Source of the DNA: Spirochaetales bacterium | Lineage (GTDB): Bacteria; Spirochaetota; Spirochaetia; Treponematales; UBA12059 | NCBI GenBank assembly: GCA_016928955.1 | Contig: JAFGJV010000039.1 | Coordinates: forward strand, 1 to 64,000 | Length of the DNA stretch: 64,000 nucleotides | Direction of reading: 5' to 3' | In this document: positions 33,519-40,824 of the stretch, in pieces | Layout of the letters: the number at the start of each line of letters is the position of its first letter | How positions within the stretch are numbered: the stretch's first letter is position 1 | The notes under the pieces: generated by a model | Told to the model about the DNA's origin: nothing | Databases searched by the model: none | Seen by the model: the letters and a program-made list of their open reading frames with translations, nothing else | Translations under genes and position numbers: made by a program

Positions 33519-34148
33519 TCAGTCCGAGTCGACGCTCGCCGTTACCGCGAACACCCTGGGACCGCCCGCTGTGTCGGCCACGAACACCGACCAAGACGAG
33601 CCGCGTGTCAGGGTCAGGGTCACAGTCTGCCCTAGTTTGGCCGTGCCGAACACGGCCACGGGCACCGAGAGGGCGTTGACGGCCACCTGGGCCGACGACA
33701 GGGCGCCCAGCGGGCCGAGAATGCGCACCGAGCCGTCGGCGGTTTTGAGTTCCAGGCCGCCGGACGCCATGAGATTGTAGAAGTACAGCTGGGCCTTGGC
33801 CGGATCCTCATGGCGCTGGTCTTTGAGTATGACCAGGCGGTCGGGCAGGGCCACCAGGGTGTAGTAGCTGGACAGGTCGGGCACGAATTCCCAGCGCTTG
33901 CCCGCGTGGAACAGCGTGTATATGTCGGCGGCTATGGGCTTGTATGGCGTGGCGTCGCCAAAGGACGCGGCGGCCAGAAGCTGGGCCCCGATCCTGAGCT
34001 CCACGGGGGACGTGCCCGCGTTGACGGCCCTGACCAGTATGGCCGATTCCTCAACGCCGGCTCCGTACAGGGACGGGGCCTGGGCCCACAAGGGAGCGGC
34101 GGCGAACAGGGCGGACACGGCGAGCAATCCACGTTTGATGGCCTTCAT
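33519..34148 (-). CDS. algF: AlgF-like alginate O-acetylation adaptor
   Basis: A 209-residue exported protein: signal peptide (AVSALFAAAPLWAQ) followed by two beta-rich halves (ELRIGAQLLAAASFGDATPYKPIAADIYTLF, and SSAQVAVNALSVPVAVFG) as in AlgF. Pattern and gene order algF-algI-algJ support the call more than sequence alone. The start at 34148 lies 7 nt after a TATACT box without a Shine-Dalgarno sequence, so the operon mRNA is probably leaderless. Confidence 0.75.
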   Translation of the reverse strand: MKAIKRGLLAVSALFAAAPLWAQAPSLYGAGVEESAILVRAVNAGTSPVELRIGAQLLAAASFGDATPYKPIAADIYTLFHAGKRWEFVPDLSSYYTLVALPDRLVILKDQRHEDPAKAQLYFYNLMASGGLELKTADGSVRILGPLGALSSAQVAVNALSVPVAVFGTAKLGQTVTLTLTRGSSWSVFVADTAGGPRVFAVTASVDSD

Positions 34149-34155
34149 GCGCGTG

Positions 34156-34185
34156 AGTATAGCATCGGCGGGCCCTGCCCGTGAA
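34156..34185 (-). promoter_or_regulatory. alg operon promoter
   Basis: TTCACG (34180-34185), 18-bp spacer, TATACT (34156-34161) on the minus strand, then seven bases to the algF ATG. Confidence 0.5.
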
Positions 34186-34227
34186 CCTGTTCCCGCGGCC
34201 AATCGCCAGCGCCGGACGGAGGCAAGC

Positions 34228-34257
34228 TTGATTCCCCGGCGCCTTGCTTGCTACTGT
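34228..34257 (+). promoter_or_regulatory. Promoter of the first lipase-like gene
   Basis: TTGATT (34228-34233), 18-bp spacer, TACTGT (34252-34257), then six bases to the ATG at 34264. It is back-to-back with the alg promoter, the two -35 boxes being 42 bp apart. Confidence 0.5.
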
Positions 34258-34263
34258 AGCCCC

Positions 34264-35445
34264 ATGACACGACACCTGCCCGCCGCGCTGATCCTGGCCT
34301 GTTCCCTCGTCGCCATGCCCGCGTGGGCCACGCCGGGCGACATAGTGTCCGCCGAGCTCGAGCGGACCATGTCGCCCGCGGACGTGGACCTCTTCATAGC
34401 GACGCTGTACGACGGCTACGACAAACCCGCAGCCGTATGTTCCGTGGACGTGTGGGCGGTCAAATTCGAGAGCGTATACCCCGACGGCGAGCCGGCCGTG
34501 GCCTTTGCCCAGGTGTTCATACCCAGGCTAGACGGCGAACCGCGCACCACGGCCCTGTACGCCTTCGGTCCCGGCTCAACGGGCCTTACGGACGCGTGCA
34601 GGCCGTCCCGCGAGCACGTGGCCGGCATACGCTGGGGCCTCTACCGCGCCCACGTCCTATCGCATGTGGGCCAGGGCATGATAGGCGTCATACCCGACTA
34701 CCTGGGCTTTGGCGACCCCGAGCGCGACCAGTATTACATGGTGGCAGAGGCCGAGGCGTCGGCCATGCTCCACGCCATACGCGCGGCCACCCTGATGGCG
34801 CGGCGCGGCGGCTACGCCGGCATAGGCACCATCAAGAATTTCGTGGCCGGTTTTTCCCAGGGCGGTCACGCCGCCTTCGCCGCGGCAGACTGGCGGACGC
34901 GCCTGGCGCCGGACGTCCAGCTGGCCGGCATCATAGGCTACGGCCCCAGCACGGACTTGGTAGCCCTCTTCAAGGAATTCCCCGACGTGGCCCCCATGGC
35001 CCTGTATACCTTCCGCAACCTGTACGGCGCCGGCACGGTCGATCCGAACCTGGCACTGGCCTCGCGCTTTGCCCCCAGCCTGGACATAGACGTTACCCGG
35101 CAGTGCGTGGGCGGCATGCAGTCGTACTATCCCATCGATCCGACCAAGCTGTTCAACGAGCGCTTCTCGTCGGCCCTGCTTGGAAACAGGCTGGACGACG
35201 AATTCCCGGGCATAGCCCGGATCCTGCGCCTCAACTCCACCGGGCTCACGCGCCACGGCGTGCCCGCCCTGATACTCCAGGGCACGGACGACATCGTGGT
35301 CAGCGTGGCCAGCCAGACGGCCTTTGCCGAGGCGTCGCGCCGCGCGGGCAACGCCGTGGAGCTCCGCGTCATGCAGGACGTGCGTCATGACACCAGGCAG
35401 GCGGGCTTCTACCAGGCCCAGGAATGGATGAAATCCAAGCTCTGA
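34264..35445 (+). CDS. Secreted alpha/beta hydrolase (secretory-lipase-like), copy 1
   Basis: A 393-residue exported hydrolase: signal peptide ending WATPG, then an alpha/beta-hydrolase domain with the nucleophile elbow GFSQGGHAA (Ser near residue 196), a lid-like insertion, the acid Asp in LQGTDDIVV and a terminal His in VRHDTRQAGF. The pattern matches the LIP-type secretory lipase/esterase group. It is paralogous to the next gene (same ATAYxPDYLGF/ATLGHVVMFPDYTGF layout). A longer in-frame extension from 33898 overlaps algF and is rejected. Confidence 0.82.
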   Translation: MTRHLPAALILACSLVAMPAWATPGDIVSAELERTMSPADVDLFIATLYDGYDKPAAVCSVDVWAVKFESVYPDGEPAVAFAQVFIPRLDGEPRTTALYAFGPGSTGLTDACRPSREHVAGIRWGLYRAHVLSHVGQGMIGVIPDYLGFGDPERDQYYMVAEAEASAMLHAIRAATLMARRGGYAGIGTIKNFVAGFSQGGHAAFAAADWRTRLAPDVQLAGIIGYGPSTDLVALFKEFPDVAPMALYTFRNLYGAGTVDPNLALASRFAPSLDIDVTRQCVGGMQSYYPIDPTKLFNERFSSALLGNRLDDEFPGIARILRLNSTGLTRHGVPALILQGTDDIVVSVASQTAFAEASRRAGNAVELRVMQDVRHDTRQAGFYQAQEWMKSKL

Positions 35446-35488
35446 CCATATGAAAGCATTGCTTGCATCCGCTTTTGAAAGGACGACC

Positions 35489-36739
35489 ATGAAAACCAGA
35501 TTCCCGTTCCCGGCCATGACGGCGGCCCTGGCCGTTGCCCTGTCGCTCGGCATCCTGTCCTGCGCGCGGCCAGCACCCGAGCCCGCCGCCGTTCCGGCCG
35601 AGCCGGCGGTACAGGCGCCCCTTCCGGGCGACCTTGTAGGCACTGAACTGGTTGCCGTGTACGGGCCGGACGAACTGGCCCAGAGCATACCCAAGTTCTT
35701 TGAGCACTTCCCCGCCCCGGCGCCCGTCCATTCCGTCCGCCACCTGGTTGTCCGTTTCCACAGCGTCGATTTTGACGGCCAGCCCGTGGTCATCAGGGCC
35801 CAGCTCTTTGTGCCGGAAACCGGGGGCTCCTACCCACTCTACGTGTTCGCCTCAGGCACAACGGGCATAGGCGACGCCTGCGCCCCGTCGCTGGAGGTAC
35901 CCGAGGAACGGCGCTGGGGCTGGTACACGCAGAACATGCTGGCCTACGCCACCCTGGGCCACGTGGTCATGTTCCCGGACTACACCGGTTTTAACGACCC
36001 CGACCGGCCCCAGCGCTACTTCTCCAAGCTGGCCGAGGGCCGCATGATGCTGGACGCCATCCGGGCCGCCAACGCCGTCATGGAATTGGCCGTGTCGGAG
36101 GCGGGCCTTTCCGGAAACGTGTTCACGGCCGGCTATTCCCAGGGCGGACACGCCGCCATGGCCGCCGCCGACCTGCTCCCTGACTATGCCCCCGAACTGA
36201 GGATTCACGGCGTCATCACCTATGGCTCGACCAATGACGTAGAGGCCCTGGTCCGGGAAGGCCCCGCCTACGCTCCCCTGATCTTCTACTCGTACCTGTC
36301 CATGTACGGCACGGACGACATACAGCCCGAACGCTATCTCCAGGACCGCTGGCTTCCCACCTTTGAGGCCGACGCGTCGACCATGGCCGTGGACGTGTTC
36401 CAGGCACATTACGGCTTTGACTACAAAACCCTGTACCGGCCGGAATTCGCCGCAAGCCTGTTCGCGGGCACCCTGGCAATGGACTACCCCACCCTGGCCG
36501 CCCGGCTTTCGGAAAACCACACGGGCCTGTCAGGCCACGGGGTGCCCGCCCTGGTGCTCCAGGGCCAGACCGATTTTATCGTTACGCCAAAAAGCCAGAC
36601 CGTCTTTGTGGACGCCCTGCGCGCGGCAGGCAGCGAAGTGGAGTACATCGTGTATCCGGGCGTGAGCCACCGCTACACGCGCATGGCCGGCTTTGAGGAT
36701 TCCGTGCGCTGGATGGCCGCGCTGTCGGGGAACGACTAG
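35489..36739 (+). CDS. Lipase-like alpha/beta hydrolase lipoprotein, copy 2
   Basis: A 416-residue lipoprotein with signal LGILSC, an Ala/Pro-rich linker and the same hydrolase domain as its upstream neighbour: GYSQGGHAA (Ser near 218), LQGQTDFIV and GVSHRYTRMAGF. The two proteins share order and spacing of motifs through the whole domain, so the pair arose by tandem duplication, with one copy lipid-anchored and the other free. GAAAGGA lies just before the start at 35489. Substrate unknown; an esterified surface glycan made by the divergent alg operon is one possibility. Confidence 0.82.
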   Translation: MKTRFPFPAMTAALAVALSLGILSCARPAPEPAAVPAEPAVQAPLPGDLVGTELVAVYGPDELAQSIPKFFEHFPAPAPVHSVRHLVVRFHSVDFDGQPVVIRAQLFVPETGGSYPLYVFASGTTGIGDACAPSLEVPEERRWGWYTQNMLAYATLGHVVMFPDYTGFNDPDRPQRYFSKLAEGRMMLDAIRAANAVMELAVSEAGLSGNVFTAGYSQGGHAAMAAADLLPDYAPELRIHGVITYGSTNDVEALVREGPAYAPLIFYSYLSMYGTDDIQPERYLQDRWLPTFEADASTMAVDVFQAHYGFDYKTLYRPEFAASLFAGTLAMDYPTLAARLSENHTGLSGHGVPALVLQGQTDFIVTPKSQTVFVDALRAAGSEVEYIVYPGVSHRYTRMAGFEDSVRWMAALSGND

Positions 36740-36744
36740 TCGCC

Positions 36745-37860
36745 ATGGCCGGAAATATCCGGCTGCCACAGCCCAGGGCGCTGGCCCTTGTCGCCGCGTG
36801 GCGCTCGTTTTTTTGCGACGCTTCCGGGTCGGCGGCCTTGCCCTCGGCCCGCGAGCTGGACGCCCTGGCACGCGATGTGCTCGCGCTCCAGCGGGGCCTC
36901 ACCGGGGAGCGGAAGCTGGCCGGTTCGGGGTACATGGACAGCCCCGGCCTCCTGGGCGCCTACCTTCTGTACTATTGGCCCGTGTCGTGGGCCCAGGCCT
37001 CGCGCGCCATACGGCGCTCGGGCATGGCCGGCGCTCTCAAGGGCGCTCGCGTTCTGGACCTCGGCTCCGGGCCCGGCCCCGTGGCCGCCGCCGCCCTGGA
37101 CGCGGGGGCGGGATCTGCCTTCCTGGTCGACCGCTCCGAGCCGGCACTGAACCTTGCCGCGTCCCTCCTGGGCCCGGCCTTGGCGGGAAAAGCTGTCATG
37201 GACCTTGCCGACAAACTGGATGGCTTGCCCGGTCCCTTTGACCTGGTCACCATAGGCCATGCACTGAACGAGCTGTCCGGCGATCAGGCCCTGGACAGGC
37301 GTCTGGCAGTATTCCAGAACCTGATGCCCGTGCTGGCGCCGGGCGGCCGCGTGCTGGCCATGGAACCGGCCACCCTTGCCGCAAGCCGCGGTCTTATGGA
37401 ACTCAGGGACGCCCTCCTCTCGCGGGGCTGGTCGGTCCTGGCGCCCTGCGTCACCCAAGAGCCCTGCCCCGCCCGTGCCGCCGGGCCCCAGCACAGCTGC
37501 CATGACGAGGCCCCATGGACCATGCCCACAACGGTAGCCGAACTGGCGCGCCGGGCCGGTCTGGACCGGGACCTCATAAAACACAGCTGGATGGTGTTCC
37601 AGGCCCCCGGCCATGCGCTGCCGCCATCCTTTGCCTACAGGGTGGTGTCAGAGCAACTGGTCAACAAGGCGGGCAGGGCGCGGCGACTGCTGTGCGGGCA
37701 GGGCGGGCGCTTTCCCCTGTCGGCCAAGCTCGGCGACAGCGCGGCCGCAAAAACCGGCTTTTTCAGCCTGGAACGCTACGATCTTATACGCGTGGATGGC
37801 CCCGAAGCGCGGGAAGGCGGCTGGGGCGTGTCCGCCGACACGAGTATCACCCGGCTCTGA
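36745..37860 (+). CDS. Rsm22-type rRNA methyltransferase-like protein
   Basis: A 371-residue member of the Rsm22 family (bacterial relatives of mitochondrial METTL17). SAM-binding Rossmann motif VLDLGSGPGPVAAAAL near residue 101, catalytic-domain strand LVTIGHALNEL, then a Cys-rich segment CVTQEPCPAR ... GPQHSCHDE and a late LLCGQGG. In METTL17 such cysteines hold a 4Fe-4S cluster, so one may be present here. Role: small-subunit ribosome assembly or rRNA methylation. It follows the lipase gene by 5 nt. Confidence 0.85.
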   Translation: MAGNIRLPQPRALALVAAWRSFFCDASGSAALPSARELDALARDVLALQRGLTGERKLAGSGYMDSPGLLGAYLLYYWPVSWAQASRAIRRSGMAGALKGARVLDLGSGPGPVAAAALDAGAGSAFLVDRSEPALNLAASLLGPALAGKAVMDLADKLDGLPGPFDLVTIGHALNELSGDQALDRRLAVFQNLMPVLAPGGRVLAMEPATLAASRGLMELRDALLSRGWSVLAPCVTQEPCPARAAGPQHSCHDEAPWTMPTTVAELARRAGLDRDLIKHSWMVFQAPGHALPPSFAYRVVSEQLVNKAGRARRLLCGQGGRFPLSAKLGDSAAAKTGFFSLERYDLIRVDGPEAREGGWGVSADTSITRL

Positions 37861-37935
37861 GGACCCGCCGTAAAAATCGGATAGGAACAGTCGGGTTTTG
37901 CACCCTGTCGCATGGCACGGGCACGCCGCGGACAC

Positions 37936-37941
37936 TACACT
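37936..37941 (+). promoter_or_regulatory. -10 box of the sensor kinase gene
   Basis: TACACT is followed by six bases and a GTG at 37948 that begins a well-formed signal peptide. A -35 match 17 bp upstream (TGGCAC, 37913-37918) is weak. Confidence 0.4.
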
Positions 37942-37947
37942 GTGAGT

Positions 37948-39699
37948 GTGAAAGCAGCCATACGCCGCTGGGTAACGGCCATGTTCGTCGCCCTGAGCGC
38001 GTTCCCGGGAGCCCACGGATCGGACGCTCCGCCTGTCGTCATCCTCCTCGTGTCCTATCACCGCGCCGACTGGAGCAACTCGGTCATAGCCGGCGTGGAA
38101 TCCGTGCTCGGTCCCGGGGACGAGATCAGCGTGCGGCCCCACGACGGCGGCGTCCTGACCTATGCCCTGCGCACCGAGTACATGGACACCAAGTGGCTGG
38201 AAGACGACGAGTATTTCGGTTCCCTGGAAAACATCTACCGGAGAAAATACGCGGACCGGCAAGTGGTCGCCGTGCTGGCCGTTGACGACCACGCATACCG
38301 CTTTGCACTTACCCGCGACGCTTTTGGCCGGGCGCCCGTGTTTTTCTGCGGGGTAAACGACGTTCGGCCGGAACTGCACGGCGACCGGGCCGCGGGAGTC
38401 ACAGAAAGCGCCGACTGGGAACCCACCCTGTCGCTGGCCCTGCGCATGTTCCCGGATACCCGGCGCATCGTGCTCCTGGAGGACGACACGGCCACGGGCA
38501 TGTCCAATACCGCCGAATTTCTGGCAAACGTGGCGGAAAGCGCCCCGAGCGTGGAGATCGTGCGCAGCCTCGGGCTGTCCAAAACCCAGACGGCAGCCTT
38601 GCTCGCGTCGCCCGACCCACACACGGTTGCCATCTTCAACGCCCTGTGGCGCGACGGCTCGGGCAATGCCATTTCCGTCCAGGAACAGGCGACACTGCTC
38701 AGGGAATCCAGGATACCCGTATTCGGCCGCGCCCAGTGGATGATGGGGCATGGCCTTCTCGGCGGGCTCTGCGTCATCGGCGAGGAGCAGGGCGCGGGAG
38801 CCGCGGAGCTGTTGCTGTCGTACCTCCGGACAGCCGTCCTGCCGTCCAGCGTGCGTGAAAGCCCCAACCGTTTCATGTTCGACGACCAGGTGCTCCGCCG
38901 CTTCCGCGTATCGTCGTTTCCGCTGCCTGAAGGGTCCATCGTCCTCAACCGGCCGGAACCCTTCCTCAAGCGCTACGGCCGCGTGCTCGTGCCGTCCGTG
39001 CTCGTATCAAGCGCCCTCGGCGCCGTGCTCGTCGCTATGGTGCTGACACAGCGCAGGCTGAGAACCGCCGAGCTCACCCTGCGCGACAGCCTTGCGGAGA
39101 AGGAAACCCTCCTCAGGGAAATCCACCACAGGGTCAAGAACAATCTCCAGGTCATGAAGAGCCTGTTCAGCCTGCAGCGGCACGAGTCCGGCCAGAGCGT
39201 GGACCAGATTTTTGAGGCGGCCACGTCACGCCTCCACGCCATGGCCCTGGTGCACGAGCGCCTGTACAGAGACGGCCGCTTTGGCTCCATAGACCTCAGG
39301 GAGTACGCTGAGGACATAGTCGACGAGATAGCCAGGATATACGGCGCGGGCCCTGGAGACACGGACATCCACGGGCCATCCCTGTTCATCGACATAGACC
39401 ACGCCGTGCCGGTGGGCCTGTTCCTGAACGAGGCCCTGACCAACGCCTTCAAGTACGGGCAAACGGACAAGGGAGGGCCGGCACGCGTCAGCCTGTCCAT
39501 AGTCTCCTCGGGCCCTAGCGTGGAGATCGGCGTCAAGGACCATGGGCCCGGCTTTGAGCTCGGCGGCCCGGCCCGTGAAGGCCTGGGCCTGACCCTGATG
39601 AACGCCATGGCCGACCAGCTGGGCGGGAGCCTGCGGTATGGCCGCGACGACGGTTTTTCGGTATGCCTGTCCTTCCCCCTCAGCCGGACCACGGCGTAG
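37948..39699 (+). CDS. Sensor histidine kinase with periplasmic substrate-binding-like domain
   Basis: A 583-residue membrane kinase: signal peptide, a periplasmic domain of about 310 residues resembling ABC-transporter substrate-binding proteins ([35 protein letters not shown]), one transmembrane helix ([21 protein letters not shown]), then a HisKA_2-type kinase with phospho-acceptor box [13 protein letters not shown] (near residue 393), N-box NEALTNAF, G1 DHGPGF and G2 GLGLTLM. The GTG start is chosen because it yields a proper signal peptide and lies 6 nt behind a -10 box. No adjacent response regulator; the REC-PAS protein at 103-828 is a candidate partner. Confidence 0.88.
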   Translation: MKAAIRRWVTAMFVALSAFPGAHGSDAPPVVILLVSYHRADWSNSVIAGVESVLGPGDEISVRPHDGGVLTYALRTEYMDTKWLEDDEYFGSLENIYRRKYADRQVVAVLAVDDHAYRFALTRDAFGRAPVFFCGVNDVRPELHGDRAAGVTESADWEPTLSLALRMFPDTRRIVLLEDDTATGMSNTAEFLANVAESAPSVEIVRSLGLSKTQTAALLASPDPHTVAIFNALWRDGSGNAISVQEQATLLRESRIPVFGRAQWMMGHGLLGGLCVIGEEQGAGAAELLLSYLRTAVLPSSVRESPNRFMFDDQVLRRFRVSSFPLPEGSIVLNRPEPFLKRYGRVLVPSVLVSSALGAVLVAMVLTQRRLRTAELTLRDSLAEKETLLREIHHRVKNNLQVMKSLFSLQRHESGQSVDQIFEAATSRLHAMALVHERLYRDGRFGSIDLREYAEDIVDEIARIYGAGPGDTDIHGPSLFIDIDHAVPVGLFLNEALTNAFKYGQTDKGGPARVSLSIVSSGPSVEIGVKDHGPGFELGGPAREGLGLTLMNAMADQLGGSLRYGRDDGFSVCLSFPLSRTTA

Positions 39700-39711
39700 G
39701 CTCCCGTCCCC

Positions 39712-39740
39712 TTGCCTCGCCCCTCGAGCCCGGATAGATT
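39712..39740 (+). promoter_or_regulatory. mobB promoter, leaderless type
   Basis: TTGCCT (39712-39717), 17-bp spacer, TAGATT (39735-39740), then six bases to the ATG at 39747. Confidence 0.55.
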
Positions 39741-39746
39741 GTTCCA

Positions 39747-40268
39747 ATGATCAGGGCCATGGCCAGTTTCATCGGTTGGTCGAATACGGGAAAAACCACG
39801 TTTATAGAGGCATGCGCGCGGGAGGCTAGCGCCATGGGCCTCCGGCCGGCTGCCCTCAAGCAGGTCCGGCATCCGGGCGCCTACAATCCGGACGGCAAGG
39901 ATTCTACGCGGTTTTTCAGCGCTGGCGCGGATTCAGCCCTGCTGTCGGCCAACGAGCTGGTCCTGACCAGGAAGCCTCCAGCAGCGCTGGACGCGTCCTT
40001 CCTGGCCTCCCTGTTTCCGGACGCAGACCTTGTGTTCCTGGAGGGTGCCGAGCCGGATGGATCGACGCTCGTGCTTGTGGCCGGCCCCGCGTGCCTTGAA
40101 TCCGAATGCAAGCGGCCGTTCCCGGGCTTTGACGCGATCGTGAGCGACGATGCCGCCCTTGGCGAGGAGGCCAGGCGCGCCGGGCTCAGGGTATACGGCA
40201 GCGGCGGCGCCGCCAGGTTCCTGGACGACATGCTGTCCGGAGTTTTTCAGAGGGAGGTAAGAGCGTGA
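39747..40268 (+). CDS. mobB: MobB-like P-loop protein
   Basis: A 173-residue GTPase-like protein of the MobB family. P-loop GWSNTGKTTF, then the family pattern LKQVRHPG ... GKDSTRFFSAGAD and the Asp/Glu strand DLVFLEGAE. MobB assists guanylation of molybdopterin, but no other molybdenum-cofactor gene is present in the window. No Shine-Dalgarno sequence; the -10 box ends 6 nt before the ATG. Its stop overlaps the GTG of a 55-codon gene, so the two products are made together. It lies beside the hydrogenase operon but on the opposite strand. Confidence 0.82.
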   Translation: MIRAMASFIGWSNTGKTTFIEACAREASAMGLRPAALKQVRHPGAYNPDGKDSTRFFSAGADSALLSANELVLTRKPPAALDASFLASLFPDADLVFLEGAEPDGSTLVLVAGPACLESECKRPFPGFDAIVSDDAALGEEARRAGLRVYGSGGAARFLDDMLSGVFQREVRA

Positions 40269-40432
40269 GGGACGTGCGCGTGACAAGCGGCGGAAACGTC
40301 GTGCCCATGATACCGTTTGTGAAGGAAATCATTGAGGGCGTCCTGTTGGGGATACTGAGGACGCTGAAAAAATGCGACCCGGACGCGGAGCTAGTCGTGA
40401 CCATAGGCCCTGCCGGGGACAAGGCCGACTAA
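40265..40432 (+). CDS. 55-residue protein coupled to mobB
   Basis: A short gene opening with GTG that overlaps the mobB stop (GTGA) and is preceded by GGGAGG about 7 nt upstream inside mobB. The product of 55 residues runs from RDVRVTSGGNVVPMIPF through an amphipathic helix (VKEIIEGVLLGILRTLKK) and a strand (AELVVTIGP). Coding character is supported by the coupled start, strong RBS and GC-rich third positions. I do not recognise the family; it is likely a partner of MobB. Confidence 0.7.
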   Translation: MRDVRVTSGGNVVPMIPFVKEIIEGVLLGILRTLKKCDPDAELVVTIGPAGDKAD

Positions 40433-40449
40433 CAGCCAGCTAAGGGGGC

Positions 40450-40478
40450 GGGCCGACCAGCGATATAGCCGACGGCCC
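40450..40478 (+). terminator. Weak hairpin after the mobB pair
   Basis: GGGCCG (40450-40455) can pair with CGGCCC (40473-40478) across a 17-base loop, with a T-rich stretch at 40490-40498. The distance to the T-rich stretch makes it a poor terminator. Confidence 0.25.
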
Positions 40479-40486
40479 GAACGAAC

Positions 40487-40696
40487 TCATTTTTCTTTCG
40501 TGCCGCGCGTGTCTATGCCAAAGGGCAGGTACAGCGGGCAGGTGCCCACCACGGACGTGGCAAGGAACACCAGGGCCACCACGCCGAACACGACGGCCAG
40601 GGCGCCGTCCACCACGCCCAGCGCAACCAGCAGAGCCAGCGCGGCCGCCGCAAGCAACCGGATGATTTTATCCACAAGGCCCATATTCTTCTTCAT
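40487..40696 (-). CDS. DUF2892 small membrane protein
   Basis: A 69-residue membrane protein with the DUF2892 layout: NMGLVDKIIRLLAAAALALL, a second hydrophobic helix and the conserved GTCPLYLPFGIDT with its single Cys. Family members are often fused to or located beside rhodanese domains; none is here. GGAGG lies 9 nt before the ATG at 40696; an upstream extension crosses the hydrogenase terminator and is rejected. Confidence 0.85.
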   Translation of the reverse strand: MKKNMGLVDKIIRLLAAAALALLVALGVVDGALAVVFGVVALVFLATSVVGTCPLYLPFGIDTRGTKEK

Positions 40697-40780
40697 GGTC
40701 GGGTCCTCCGTGTAGCCAATATACAGCCGCCCGCTCCCGCCGGCAAATATCCGGCGCCCGTTTACCGCTCTCCCCCGAAT

Positions 40781-40807
40781 AAAAAAAGGCGCCCCTGGCG
40801 GGGCGCC
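40781..40807 (-). terminator. Strong terminator of the hydrogenase operon
   Basis: A perfect 8-bp GC stem (GGCGCCCC at 40788-40795 with GGGGCGCC at 40800-40807, tetraloop) followed on the minus strand by seven U. It lies 18 nt after the hydA stop codon. Confidence 0.92.
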
Positions 40808-40824
40808 TCTCAGCACATGTTTTG

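Noticed and set aside
33898-34263. N-terminal extension of the first lipase-like gene
   Set aside because: It runs antisense through algF and lacks a signal peptide at its start; the ATG at 34264 gives a proper signal peptide and follows a promoter.
37648-38751. A 367-codon minus-strand frame opposite the sensor kinase and Rsm22 genes
   Set aside because: It spans two real genes on the other strand and is Gly/His/Val-rich without domains.
40433-40486. Possible strong terminator after the mobB pair
   Set aside because: Only a long-loop hairpin with a distant T-rich stretch is present; kept as a low-confidence feature and not used in any argument.
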